This document shows positions 49,695-58,569 of a stretch of DNA of 64,000 nt, in pieces. Numbering within the stretch: position 1 is the first letter of the stretch; each line of letters opens with the position of its first letter. The notes beneath the pieces are model-generated. The model worked only from the letters and a program-made list of their open reading frames with translations, did no database searches and had not been told where the DNA came from. A program made the position numbers and the translations under genes. The DNA is from Pedomonas mirosovicensis (GTDB lineage Bacteria > Pseudomonadota > Alphaproteobacteria > Sphingomonadales > Sphingomonadaceae): assembly GCF_022569295.1 (NCBI RefSeq), contig NZ_JAKFIA010000001.1, forward strand, positions 1,007,001-1,071,000, read 5' to 3'.

Positions 49695-51170
49695 ATGTCT
49701 GACCAGCGCACCTGCCCCTATGCCGCCGCAGCCGCTTCCACGACCGGCGCCGGCGCGCCTGCCATCAACGACCGCAATTCGCTGACCCTCGGCGCGGATG
49801 GCCCGATTTTGCTGCACGACGTGCACCTGATCGAGCAGCTGGCCCACTTCAACCGCGAGAAGACCATCGAGCGGCAACCGCATGCCAAGGGTTCGGGCGC
49901 GTTCGGCGTGTTCGAGACGACGGAGGACGTGTCGGCCTACACCAAGGCGGCGCTGTTCCAGCCGGGCGTGACGACGGAGGTGCTGCTGCGCTTCTCGACG
50001 GTGGCCGGTGAGCAGGGCAGCCCGGACACTTGGCGGGACGTGCGCGGCTTCTCGCTGAAGTTTTATACCAGCGAGGGCAACTACGACCTCGTCGGCAACA
50101 ATACGCCGGTGTTCTTCCTGCGCGACCCGATGAAGTTCCCCCACTTCATCCGCAGTCAGAAGCGCCTGCCTGCCTCGGGCCTGCGCGATGCCACCATGCA
50201 GTGGGACTTCTGGACCAATAACCCCGAGTCCGCCCACCAGGTGACCTATGTGATGGGCCAGCGCGGCCTGCCGCGCACCTGGCGGCACATGAACGGCTAC
50301 GGCTCGCACACCTACATGTGGGTGAACGACAAGGGCGAGAAGTTCTGGGTGAAGTACCACTTCCACACCCAGCAGGGCCTGAAGTTCTTCTCGAACGAGG
50401 AAGCGACGGCCATGTCGGGCGTGGATGCGGATTTCCACCGCCGCGATCTGTTCGACGCGATCGAGCGGGGCGAGTTCCCGAAGTGGACGCTCTCGGTGCA
50501 GGTGATGCCCTATGAGGTGGCCAAGACCTACCGCATCAACCCGTTTGATCTCACCAAGACCTGGCCGAAGAAGGACTTCCCGCTGATCCCGGTGGGCGTG
50601 CTGACGCTGAACCGCAACCCGGAGAACTTCTTCGCGCAAATAGAGCAGGCGGCGTTCTCACCGGGCAACACGGTGCCGGGCATCGGCCTGTCGCCGGACC
50701 GGATGCTGCTGGCCCGCTCGTTCGCCTATGCGGATGCCCAGCGCAACCGTATCGGCGCGAACTTCCACCAGCTGCCGGTGAACCAGCCCAAGTGCCCGGT
50801 GAACACCTACATGTTCGACGGCCCGATGGCTTACCACCACTCCGGCAGCGCCCCGGTCTATGCCACCAACAGCTTCGGCCGCCCGTGGTCTGACCAGACC
50901 GGACCCGTTGAGAACGGCTGGGAGGCGGACGGCGCCATGGTTCGCAGCGCCTATACGCTGCGCGAGGGTGATGATGACTTCTCGCAGGCGGGTATTCTGG
51001 TGCGCGAGGTGATGGACGACGCCCAGCGCGCGGCTCTGGTGGAGACCGTGGCTGGCAGCCTGCTCGACGTGAAGGAGCCGGTGCGCGCCCGCGCCTTCCA
51101 ATACTGGCGGAACATCGATGCGGACATCGGCGCTCGCATCGAAGAAGCGGTGAATACTGCCAGTATATGA
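49695..51170 (+). CDS. katA: monofunctional heme catalase
   Basis: A 491-residue small-subunit, clade-3-like catalase that breaks down hydrogen peroxide in the cytoplasm. The distal His63 is in [13 protein letters not shown], the Asn in [13 protein letters not shown], and the proximal heme Tyr is in [14 protein letters not shown]. The frame is open 22 codons upstream, but the ATG at 49695 has GAGGAG and begins [10 protein letters not shown], as in relatives. It is monocistronic with its own terminator. The AT-rich upstream dyads suggest stress or iron control. Confidence 0.95.
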   Translation: MSDQRTCPYAAAAASTTGAGAPAINDRNSLTLGADGPILLHDVHLIEQLAHFNREKTIERQPHAKGSGAFGVFETTEDVSAYTKAALFQPGVTTEVLLRFSTVAGEQGSPDTWRDVRGFSLKFYTSEGNYDLVGNNTPVFFLRDPMKFPHFIRSQKRLPASGLRDATMQWDFWTNNPESAHQVTYVMGQRGLPRTWRHMNGYGSHTYMWVNDKGEKFWVKYHFHTQQGLKFFSNEEATAMSGVDADFHRRDLFDAIERGEFPKWTLSVQVMPYEVAKTYRINPFDLTKTWPKKDFPLIPVGVLTLNRNPENFFAQIEQAAFSPGNTVPGIGLSPDRMLLARSFAYADAQRNRIGANFHQLPVNQPKCPVNTYMFDGPMAYHHSGSAPVYATNSFGRPWSDQTGPVENGWEADGAMVRSAYTLREGDDDFSQAGILVREVMDDAQRAALVETVAGSLLDVKEPVRARAFQYWRNIDADIGARIEEAVNTASI

Positions 51171-51265
51171 ACCCGTTTAGGTTGTGTTGCGTTCACACAG
51201 TCGCGTTGCGTGAAGTGATGGTTGCGTAAAGTCGCGTCCAGTTGCTGAAGCGCACCATGGAAGAG

Positions 51266-51296
51266 GCCCCGGTTGCGGCGCGCAGCCGGGGCTTTT
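51266..51296 (+). terminator. katA terminator
   Basis: GCCCCGG (51266-51272) pairs with CCGGGGC (51286-51292); the stem continues through TGCG/CGCA to a GCG loop. TTTT follows. Confidence 0.8.
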
Positions 51297-51327
51297 CCGT
51301 GTTCATCGCTGCTCAGCGGGCCGCGGT

Positions 51328-51444
51328 TCAGACCGTGACCTCGCTGAGGACAAACAGCACCACGATGACGCCAAGCGCGATGGCCACGAGGCCGATCAGC
51401 TTCTTGTCGTGCTTCAGGTCGGGTTTGGATTTGCGCTTTGCCAT
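51328..51444 (-). CDS. 38-residue membrane protein downstream of ygfZ
   Basis: A short frame from the ATG at 51444 to TGA at 51328-51330. It reads a basic start (MAKRKSKPDLKHDKK) followed by one hydrophobic helix (LIGLVAIALGVIVVLFVL) and SEVTV. The positive-inside start plus helix is a credible single-pass inner-membrane microprotein. It lies 30 bp after the ygfZ stop on the same strand, probably in the same transcript. The ribosome site is weak. The function is unknown. Confidence 0.6.
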   Translation of the reverse strand: MAKRKSKPDLKHDKKLIGLVAIALGVIVVLFVLSEVTV

Positions 51445-51474
51445 GCGCCCAAGCTACCGCAAGGCTTGTTGCGG

Positions 51475-52305
51475 TCAAGCGCCTGCGTCGGGGACCTCGG
51501 GCAGCCAGACGGGCGTGACGACCTCCACCGGCGTACCGCCGAGGACGAGAGGGCTGCGCTGCTCCACATATTCCATGCGGAGGAAGGCAAGGCCCAGCCC
51601 ATCGCGATGGCTGCGAAGCTCGCCCGCGTCCTTGCCGTCCGGCGTGCGGAGGGTGGGGTCCTCGCCCGGTTCGGCGGACAGGCGGACGGGCAACAGCCGC
51701 TTGCGGACCTTGGAGCGGTGATACATGCGGGCGGTGTTTTCCTGCCCCACGTAGCAGCCCTTGCGAAAATCAACGCCGTTCAGCTCGGCAGCGTTCGCCT
51801 CCAGCCACAGCATCTTGTCGACCGCGATGTCGCGGCTGCCATCGGGCACGCCCAGCGCCAGCCGGTGGTGGTCATAATCCTCCGGCGTGGCGGTGGCCTC
51901 AAGGCCGGGTGCGGCGATCCAGCGAGTCCCAAGCGCGGGCAGGCGGGGGTCGGCAACCGCGTTTTCAGGCATGGGGCCATCGCCCCAGGCGGCGTAGACG
52001 GCGAGGTCCCGCCGGGGAGTAATCTCAACGTGCGCGCGCAGGCGGTACATGGTGAGGCGCTTGGCCAGCATCTCGGCGCGTCCGGCTTCCGCATCGAGCA
52101 GGAAGCCGTCGCCGCCTTCATTGGCGAAGAGCAGGAAATCGAACAGGTACTTGCCCTGCGGGGAGAGCAGGGCCGCCCACGCCGGCGTTGCGGGCGAGAC
52201 CTTGGTCACATCATTGGTGACGAGCCCCTGCAAGAAGGGGACGGCATCCGGCCCCTTGATCTCAAGGACGGCGCGGTCGGGCAGAGAAGTGAGGTGTACA
52301 GCCAT
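51475..52305 (-). CDS. ygfZ: folate-binding protein YgfZ (GcvT-like)
   Basis: A 276-residue protein of the YgfZ/IBA57 family, which uses tetrahydrofolate to help build or repair [4Fe-4S] clusters. The signature KGCYVGQE appears as FRKGCYVGQENTARMYHRS, and FLQGLVTNDV and LLSPQGKYLFDF are typical N-terminal motifs. Such activity would support iron-sulphur enzymes such as SdhB. It is followed by the small membrane protein gene. Confidence 0.92.
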   Translation of the reverse strand: MAVHLTSLPDRAVLEIKGPDAVPFLQGLVTNDVTKVSPATPAWAALLSPQGKYLFDFLLFANEGGDGFLLDAEAGRAEMLAKRLTMYRLRAHVEITPRRDLAVYAAWGDGPMPENAVADPRLPALGTRWIAAPGLEATATPEDYDHHRLALGVPDGSRDIAVDKMLWLEANAAELNGVDFRKGCYVGQENTARMYHRSKVRKRLLPVRLSAEPGEDPTLRTPDGKDAGELRSHRDGLGLAFLRMEYVEQRSPLVLGGTPVEVVTPVWLPEVPDAGA

Positions 52306-52369
52306 GCTGCCTAAGTAATGGCTGTATGGCTATGCTCAAGGGGCTGGGCCTCAAGAGGCAGGTTGCGCC

Positions 52370-53284
52370 TCAGGCGCGGCGGCGACGCCGGGCGAAGGCG
52401 ACAAGGCCGGCAAGCCCGCCCAGCGCAATGCCGAGCGTGCCGGGTTCGGGCACCTGCACCGGCGGATTGCCGCCCGGCGGAGGATTGCCGTCCGGCGGAT
52501 TACCGCCCGGAGGGTTGCCGTCCGTTGGCGGGTTCCCGTCGGTTGGAGGGTTGCCGCCGGTCGGCGGGTTTCCATCAGTCGGCGGGTTTCCATTAGTCGG
52601 CGGGGTGCCATCGTCGCCCGGCGGGTCCGTGGGCGTCGTCTCGTCGCTGCCGCCCCCGCCACCGCTGCCGACACTGCCGCCACCCGGCATCAGCGGCACG
52701 GTGGGGCCATAGTTGGCCGGGCCCGCCGTTCGGCCGGTCGAAGGCGCCAGATCGGTGAGGGAAGTGGTGAGCGGCGATTGCCCGCCTGCCGCCGGGAAAA
52801 TCGAGGCGAGCGCTTCGGGCGTGGTCTCGGTCATGAGATCCTTGAGGTTGGTCGGCAGCCCGGCCACATCCTCCGGATTCGAGCCCGCGCCGGGGCAGGC
52901 GTCGGGAATGACCATCGGCTTGGCCGCAACGGTGGTCACCTTCGGCTTTGGCTTCGGCCGGGGGCGCGGCTTCGGCTTGGCCTGCGCCACGGCGGTATCC
53001 GCGGTCTTGACGACGGCCGGCTTCGGCAGCGGCTTGGCCGGCTTGGACAGGGCCGGTTTGGCAGCAGCCTTTTTAACGGCGACCGCCTTCTTCACCGGCT
53101 TCTTCTTTGCAGGCTGCGGAATAACGATGGGGTCGCAATTCTCGGCGGCGATGATCTCGGGCGAGCGGGTTGCGGCATGCGCTGCCGGCGCGCACAGCAG
53201 GCCGGCCGCAATGGCGCATGCGGCAACGCCGCGCAGACAGTTCACGCGGGACGCGAGAAGATTTTTAGAAGTGCCCCGGGACAT
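52370..53284 (-). CDS. PEP-CTERM protein with Lys/Pro-rich and repeat linkers
   Basis: 304 residues. A signal peptide (about 18-38, ending APAAHAA) leads to a Lys/Ala/Pro-rich basic region (58-124, including KPKPRPRPKPKPK), a short ordered part with two Cys, and a Gly/Ser-rich spacer. A hexapeptide repeat region (NPPTDG/NPPGG variants, about 230-275) precedes the VPEPGTLG sorting motif with its hydrophobic helix and Arg tail. It should be secreted and processed by the exosortase. The basic stretch and Pro repeats suggest it spans or binds acidic wall or polysaccharide material. Confidence 0.85.
   Translation of the reverse strand: MSRGTSKNLLASRVNCLRGVAACAIAAGLLCAPAAHAATRSPEIIAAENCDPIVIPQPAKKKPVKKAVAVKKAAAKPALSKPAKPLPKPAVVKTADTAVAQAKPKPRPRPKPKPKVTTVAAKPMVIPDACPGAGSNPEDVAGLPTNLKDLMTETTPEALASIFPAAGGQSPLTTSLTDLAPSTGRTAGPANYGPTVPLMPGGGSVGSGGGGGSDETTPTDPPGDDGTPPTNGNPPTDGNPPTGGNPPTDGNPPTDGNPPGGNPPDGNPPPGGNPPVQVPEPGTLGIALGGLAGLVAFARRRRRA
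52465..52615. repeat. 18-bp coding tandem repeat in the PEP-CTERM gene
   Basis: About eight imperfect 18-bp units (GGCGGGTTTCCATCAGTC-like on the plus strand) encode the NPPTDG hexapeptides. The number is likely to vary among strains by slippage. It is a coding minisatellite, not a CRISPR. Confidence 0.7.
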
Positions 53285-53413
53285 TCTTAGCCACCCTGGT
53301 TCCGATAAAGAACTGCACAGCGAGCGTGCCCCCGCTTTTGGCTCGCCATCATCGGCGCGCTAATAATTGCGCCACCGTTCTGAAGCCAATATCACCGGAT
53401 GAGAAAGATGCCA

Positions 53414-53437
53414 AATCAATAGTTATTGATTAACTAT
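53414..53437. promoter_or_regulatory. overlapping AT-rich palindromes upstream of the PEP-CTERM gene
   Basis: AATCAATA-GT-TATTGATT (53414-53431) is a perfect 8-bp dyad. It overlaps ATAGTTA-TTGAT-TAACTAT (53419-53437), a perfect 7-bp dyad. They lie 130-153 bp before the PEP-CTERM start in a low-GC gap and may be an operator. No sigma-54 consensus is present in this gap. Confidence 0.4.
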
Positions 53438-53509
53438 AAAAATAAGACTAGCTGCGGCGTTGTGACCGCAATCGCTATTAGCATGGTTAACTAAAAAGGG
53501 GCTCGGCAA

Positions 53510-53839
53510 TCAGTGAACGGCAAGGCTGATGCTCTGCCGGGACAGCTGATCGGGCTTCACGCCATCAATGGTCATGACCCGGATTTCGCGCACGCGACAG
53601 CCAAGAGTGCGCTTCAAGTTCTCCACATAGGCGTGAAGCACGGGGAAGTCGGGAGCCAGGTCCAGCTCCTGCCCGTAAAGGGTGCGAATCTCGCCCGGCG
53701 CATCGGGCATTTCCACGTCGATCTCGGCCGAGGTCAGCCGGTAGCCGCGATACCACAGGTGGGACTGGTATTCGCGCGGCAGCCGGTTGAAGGGCAGCAG
53801 CAACTCATCGAGGGGAAAGCTCTTCTGTGAATCGGCCAT
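53510..53839 (-). CDS. Usg-like family protein
   Basis: A 109-residue protein. The central part YRGYRLTSAEIDVEMPDAP and ELDLAPDFPVLHAYVENLK matches the pattern of the Usg family of alphaproteobacteria (GYxLTTAEI..PDHP ... DLAPxFPxLxxFL). The family was named for its position upstream of trp genes in some species; its function is unknown. No trp genes are here. It is divergent from the LysE gene across 152 bp. Confidence 0.6.
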   Translation of the reverse strand: MADSQKSFPLDELLLPFNRLPREYQSHLWYRGYRLTSAEIDVEMPDAPGEIRTLYGQELDLAPDFPVLHAYVENLKRTLGCRVREIRVMTIDGVKPDQLSRQSISLAVH

Positions 53840-53991
53840 GGAACCCGCCTCTTTCCAAAAGCCCCCTGTCGTTCCTATAAATCCCCGCGTTCCATTTACG
53901 GTCGCGATGGTAAAAAACCCGTTAAGGATACCGGAGCCATGCAGGGATCGCGGTCATCATCCGGGCGTATGGGGATCGGAAGGCAGGCGAC

Positions 53992-54636
53992 ATGGATCTG
54001 GGGTGGCTGGCGACCTGGTACTTCCCCGTTGGCATCGGAATCGGCATTGCCGCCGCCGCGCCCATCGGCCCGGTTAACATCATCGTCATCCAGCGCAGCC
54101 TTCAGCGGGGCATCGGCTCGGCGCTGATGCTGGGGCTGGGGGCGGCGCTCGGTGACGCGCTGTTCGCGGCCGGAGCGGGCTTTGGCCTCAGGGCGCTCCA
54201 GGCGCTCATCAACCACCACCACGACCCGATTCGGCTGGTGGGCGGGCTCATCATGATCGGATTCGGCGTCGCGGTGTGGCGTTCGGCCCCGCATCTGAAT
54301 GACCCCGGCCGCAAGCTGCCGCGCGCCCGGCACCTGGCCATGGCCACGTTTCTCATGACCGTGACCAACCCGGCGACCCTGCTGTGGTTCGCCGCCACCT
54401 TCGGCTCCATCGGCTTCAAGAACATCGGTCATGCCAGCCACGCGGCGCTGCTCAACTCCGTCCGGCTGGTGGGCGGGGTGTTCGTGGGCTCCATGCTGTG
54501 GTGGGTGGCGGTCTCCGGGCTGTCGCGCGGCCTGCGCGGGCGGCTGAGCGACCGGCACCTGGCGGTGTTCAACCACGCCTCGGCCGTGGTGCTGCTGCTG
54601 TTCGGGCTGGTGGCGCTGGTGGCGGGACTCGACTGA
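53992..54636 (+). CDS. LysE-family exporter
   Basis: A 214-residue inner-membrane protein with about six helices. AAPIGPVNIIVIQRSLQRG and LGAALGDALFAAGA form the N-terminal signature of LysE/RhtB translocators, and MTVTNPATLLWFAA is the second-half counterpart. The family exports amino acids or related small molecules; the substrate is unknown. It converges on the DUF3553 gene with only 8 bp between. Confidence 0.9.
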   Translation: MDLGWLATWYFPVGIGIGIAAAAPIGPVNIIVIQRSLQRGIGSALMLGLGAALGDALFAAGAGFGLRALQALINHHHDPIRLVGGLIMIGFGVAVWRSAPHLNDPGRKLPRARHLAMATFLMTVTNPATLLWFAATFGSIGFKNIGHASHAALLNSVRLVGGVFVGSMLWWVAVSGLSRGLRGRLSDRHLAVFNHASAVVLLLFGLVALVAGLD

Positions 54637-54644
54637 AAAAAGGC

Positions 54645-54836
54645 TCAGCGCCGCCGCCCGGCACCCGGAGCGGGCACTTTCTCCAGGAGCGCGTGGCGGA
54701 GGTTCAGCGTCTGCTTTCCCGCCTCCTCGAACATCACCGTAACCCGTTCGCCGATGGCGGATTGCACCTGACCGAGCCCCCAGTCTGGACGCTCCGGCAA
54801 ACAGACATACTCTCCTGGCAGGAACTGAGCGATCAT
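54645..54836 (-). CDS. DUF3553 domain protein
   Basis: A 63-residue protein: FLPGEYVCLPERPDWGLGQV, QSAIGERVTVMFEEAGKQTL and a basic tail. The PDWGLGQVQS core is the DUF3553 signature, a small beta-barrel-like domain of unknown role. I use the ATG at 54836, preceded by AAGGA, rather than the upstream start that adds 28 non-conserved residues. Confidence 0.8.
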   Translation of the reverse strand: MIAQFLPGEYVCLPERPDWGLGQVQSAIGERVTVMFEEAGKQTLNLRHALLEKVPAPGAGRRR

Positions 54837-54995
54837 CGTAATCCTTGCGCTTACCCGTTTCGTTGCATAGCAGTTCCGGGAACTGGCCGTAAGCGGGCCT
54901 CGCTCTTTGGCAGGCCGCACTTTTGTTTACCGCAGGGCGTGCGCCCTGCTCGAGAGCTGCTCTATGGCAGAACAGGGACCGGGGGAGACGTGCAT

Positions 54996-55628
54996 ATGAA
55001 ATCCGTAGATTTTGCGAGCCTGCTGTGCTCCCGGCTGTGTCATGACCTGGTGAGCCCGGTCGGCGCGCTCTCCAATGGCGTGGAACTGCTCACGGACGAA
55101 ACCGATCCGGAAATGCAGGCCCAATGCCTGCAATTGCTGACGGACAGTGTGCGGCAGGCCGCCAACCGGCTGAAGTTCTTCCGCCTCGCCTTTGGCGGTG
55201 GCGGCAGCTTCTCGGCGCAGGTGGACGTGCGCGAGGCCCAGACCGCCATCCAGGGCATGTTCCCGGCCGACAAGGTGCGGCTGGAATGGCTTATCAGCCC
55301 GTCCGTGCTGCCCAAGACGGCCATCAAGGTGCTCCTGAACCTGGCGCTCATCGCCGGCGACACGCTGCTGCGCGGTGGCGTGCTGCAGGTGGCGGCGGAG
55401 CAGGCCGGCAACGCGCTCGACATCGCCGTGCGCGCCGAGGGGCCGCGCCTGCTGCTGGGCGATGACCTGCGCCAGGCTCTCTCGGGCGAGGCGGCGGACA
55501 GCGAGATCACCCCGCGCGTTGCGCCCGCCCTCCTGGTGCAGACCCTGCTGGCGGACGTGGACGCGAAACTGCAGATTTCCGAACCCGAGCCGGGCGTGCT
55601 GTTGCTCGGCGTGCGCTGCCCGGTCTGA
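54996..55628 (+). CDS. chpT: histidine phosphotransferase ChpT
   Basis: A 210-residue ChpT-type protein: the dimerisation and His region is FASLLCSRLCHDLVSPVGAL, with the phospho-His in CHDLVSP, followed by a degenerate ATPase-like domain. In alphaproteobacteria ChpT passes phosphate from CckA to CtrA and CpdR, which control the cell cycle and often flagellar genes. The ATG at 54996 follows GGGGGAGA. It lies 223 bp before cheA. Neither cckA nor ctrA is in the window. Confidence 0.9.
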   Translation: MKSVDFASLLCSRLCHDLVSPVGALSNGVELLTDETDPEMQAQCLQLLTDSVRQAANRLKFFRLAFGGGGSFSAQVDVREAQTAIQGMFPADKVRLEWLISPSVLPKTAIKVLLNLALIAGDTLLRGGVLQVAAEQAGNALDIAVRAEGPRLLLGDDLRQALSGEAADSEITPRVAPALLVQTLLADVDAKLQISEPEPGVLLLGVRCPV

Positions 55629-55851
55629 CGCCGGGCCTTCCATCCCGCAGCAATGGCTGGAACCCGGCGGGGCGGATGCCCTTGCCGCGGGCGCGTCCTG
55701 CCGTCCGCGCCGCCGTTCCGCATCCGCAAGGCGCGCCTGAAGCGCTGATGATTTAGAGGTTTTTAACCCCAATGACGGCACAGTTACGCCTCCGGCATGG
55801 GGGCCGTGCGCCCTCGCCACAGGTTTTCTTGTATTGCGAGAGGCGGATAGC

Positions 55852-58563
55852 ATGGATGATCTGCTCACAGAGTTTCTGACTGAGACCAACGAGAGCCTCG
55901 ACACGGTCGACAACGAACTGGTCCGTCTGGAGCAGAATCCCAACGACAAGGCCGTTCTCGACAACATTTTCCGCCTTGTTCACACCATCAAGGGCACCTG
56001 CGGCTTCCTCGGCCTGCCAAGGCTCGAGTCGGTGGCGCACGCCGCCGAGAACGTGCTCGGCAACTTCCGCGACGGCAAGCTGACGGTGAACTCCGAGCTG
56101 GTGTCGCTGATTCTCCAGGCGCTGGACACCATCAAGGTGATCCTGCGCGGGCTGGAGGAAAACGGAACGGAACCCGAGGGCGACGATGCCATGCTCATCG
56201 CCATGCTCGACGAGGCCGCCGCCGGCAAGCTGTCCGGCCCGGCGCCCGCGCCCGCGGAAGACCCGGACATCGCCCGCGCCGAGACTGAAAAGATGCTGGG
56301 CCGCGCGCTGAAGCCGGGCGAGGTGTCGCTGGAGGAACTGGAAGCGGCCTTCGCCGCCGCGCCCGGCCCCGAGGAGACGGAGGAGCCGGAGACGGCCCCG
56401 GTTGCCAAGGCGGACGCCAAGCCCGCCGCGGCCAAGGCGGCGGCGAGCACGGCCAACGTCATGGACGACGCCGGCTCCAAGGCGGCCAACCAGACCATCC
56501 GCGTGTCGGTAGACCTGCTCGAGAACCTGATGAACCTGGTCTCCGAGCTGGTGCTGACCCGCAACCAGTTGCTGCAGACCGCGCGCCGCCACGAGAACAA
56601 CGAGTTCACCGTGCCGTTGCAGCGCCTGTCGCAGTGCACCACCGAGTTGCAGGAAGGCGTGATGAAGACGCGCATGCAGCCGGTGGGCAACGCCTGGCAG
56701 AAGCTGCCGCGCATCGTGCGCGACCTCAGCCACGAACTGGACAAGAAGATCGAGCTGGACATGCGCGGCGCCGAGACGGAACTGGACCGTCAGGTGCTGG
56801 AGCTGATCAAGGACCCGCTCACCCACATGGTCCGCAACTCGGCCGACCACGGCATCGAGATGCCCGCCGACCGCGTGGCCGCCGGCAAGCCCGAGACCGG
56901 GCACATCCGCCTCAACGCCTATCACGAGGGCGGCCACATCATCATCGAGATCGTGGACGACGGCCGGGGCATCAACACCGACCGGCTGCGCCAGAAGGTG
57001 CTGGAGGCGGGCCTTGTCACCGAGGCCGAGCTGGAGGGCATGTCCGAGGGGCAGATCCAGAAGTTCATCTTCCACCCCGGCCTGTCGACGGCGGAGAAGG
57101 TCACCTCCGTTTCCGGCCGCGGCGTCGGCATGGACGTGGTGCGCTCCAACATCGAGAAGATCGGCGGCACCATCGAACTCGACTCGCAGGTGGGCAAGGG
57201 CACGCGCTTCGCCATCAAGATTCCGCTGACGCTGGCCATCGTCTCCTCGCTCATCGTGGGCGCAGGCGCCGAGCGCTTCGCCATTCCGCAGATTTCCGTC
57301 TTGGAGCTGGTTCGCGTGATGGCGGGCGGTGAGCACGTCATCGAGCACATCAGCAACACGCCCGTCCTGCGCCTGCGGAACCGGCTGCTGCCGCTGGTGC
57401 GGCTGGGCAAGATCCTCGGCCTTGAGGAAAAGCAGGAGGACGGCGCGGCCAACGACAACGACCAGTGCTTCGTGGTGGTGGCGCAAGTGGGCGCCTTTAC
57501 CTTCGGCATCGTGGTCGACGAGGTGTTCGATACCGAGGAAATCGTGGTGAAGCCGATGGCCCCGATCCTCAAGGACCTCAGCGTCTATTCGGGCAACACC
57601 ATTCTGGGCGACGGCAGCGTCATCATGATCCTCGACCCCAACGGCATCGCCCGCGCGACCGCCGCCGTGCAGGACAACGAAACCAGCGATACGCTGGAAC
57701 TCAAGGGCCGCAGCGCCGACACCGATCAGGAATCCATGCTGGTGTTCCGCGCCGGCAGCGCCAACCCGAAGGCGGTGCCGCTGTCGCTGGTGGCGCGCCT
57801 CGAGGAGATCGACGCCTCGACCATCGAGCACGCCGACGGCCGGCCGATGGTGCAGTATCGCGGCAGCCTGATGCCGCTGCTGACGGTCGATCCGCACCTC
57901 CAGCTCAAGACCGAGGGCAAGCAGTTCGTGCTGGTGTTCGCCGACGGCGACCATGTGATGGGCCTGGCGGTGGACGAGATCCTCGACATCGTGGAGGCCC
58001 AGCTGGACATCGAACTGACCGCCGACGTGCAGAACGGTCGCCTCGGCACCGCCGTCGTTGCGGGCAAGATCACCGAGATCATCGACGTGGGCCACTACCT
58101 GCGCGTCGCCTTCAAGGACTACCTGCGCTCCAAGACGCAGGAGAGCGGCGGCAAGGGGCGCGTTGCGCCGCGCGTGCTGCTGGTGGATGACAGCTCGTTC
58201 TTCCGCAACATGCTAAAGCCGCTGCTGAAGGCGGGCGGCTACGAGGTGACTTGCGTCAGCAGTGCCGAGGATGCCCTCAAGCTGCAGGATGACGGGGCGG
58301 AGTTCGACCTCATCATCTCCGACATCGAGATGCCGGGCCGGAGCGGCTTCGAGTTCGCCGAGGAGGTGCGCCAGCGCGGGCGCTGGGCCCATCTGCCGAT
58401 GGTCGCCCTGTCGTCGCTGGCAAGTCCGGCGGACTTCGAGCGCGGCCGCCAGGCCGGGTTCAACGACTACGTGGCCAAGTATGACCGGGATTCGCTCCTG
58501 TGCGTGCTTGAGGAGCAGCTGGATTTCGCCCGCGGCGGCGGCGGCCTGAGGGACGGGGAGTAA
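55852..58563 (+). CDS. cheA: chemotaxis kinase CheA with C-terminal receiver domain
   Basis: A 903-residue hybrid CheA. Its parts in order: Hpt domain with phospho-His44 (RLVHTIKGTCGF); a variable linker rich in Ala, Glu and Lys; dimerisation helices (VDLLENLMNLVSELVLTRNQ); ATPase domain (HMVRNSADHGIE, DDGRGI, SGRGVGMDVV); a CheW-like domain (about 455-600); a second CheW-like segment (about 625-755); and a receiver (774-903) with phospho-acceptor D824. The receiver may be a phosphate sink or tune the kinase. The start at 55852 (MDDLLTEF) has GAGAGGCGGA upstream. It leads the che operon, and cheW follows 6 bp later. Confidence 0.95.
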   Translation: MDDLLTEFLTETNESLDTVDNELVRLEQNPNDKAVLDNIFRLVHTIKGTCGFLGLPRLESVAHAAENVLGNFRDGKLTVNSELVSLILQALDTIKVILRGLEENGTEPEGDDAMLIAMLDEAAAGKLSGPAPAPAEDPDIARAETEKMLGRALKPGEVSLEELEAAFAAAPGPEETEEPETAPVAKADAKPAAAKAAASTANVMDDAGSKAANQTIRVSVDLLENLMNLVSELVLTRNQLLQTARRHENNEFTVPLQRLSQCTTELQEGVMKTRMQPVGNAWQKLPRIVRDLSHELDKKIELDMRGAETELDRQVLELIKDPLTHMVRNSADHGIEMPADRVAAGKPETGHIRLNAYHEGGHIIIEIVDDGRGINTDRLRQKVLEAGLVTEAELEGMSEGQIQKFIFHPGLSTAEKVTSVSGRGVGMDVVRSNIEKIGGTIELDSQVGKGTRFAIKIPLTLAIVSSLIVGAGAERFAIPQISVLELVRVMAGGEHVIEHISNTPVLRLRNRLLPLVRLGKILGLEEKQEDGAANDNDQCFVVVAQVGAFTFGIVVDEVFDTEEIVVKPMAPILKDLSVYSGNTILGDGSVIMILDPNGIARATAAVQDNETSDTLELKGRSADTDQESMLVFRAGSANPKAVPLSLVARLEEIDASTIEHADGRPMVQYRGSLMPLLTVDPHLQLKTEGKQFVLVFADGDHVMGLAVDEILDIVEAQLDIELTADVQNGRLGTAVVAGKITEIIDVGHYLRVAFKDYLRSKTQESGGKGRVAPRVLLVDDSSFFRNMLKPLLKAGGYEVTCVSSAEDALKLQDDGAEFDLIISDIEMPGRSGFEFAEEVRQRGRWAHLPMVALSSLASPADFERGRQAGFNDYVAKYDRDSLLCVLEEQLDFARGGGGLRDGE

Positions 58564-58569
58564 GGACGT

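Noticed and set aside
52465-52615. Regular 18-bp repeats that might suggest a CRISPR array
   Set aside because: The repeats are in frame inside a PEP-CTERM gene and encode NPPTDG hexapeptides; there are no unique spacers and no cas genes.
53285-53509. Possible sigma-54 promoter for the second PEP-CTERM gene
   Set aside because: The best matches have the GG and GC elements one or two bases out of register, which sigma-54 does not tolerate.
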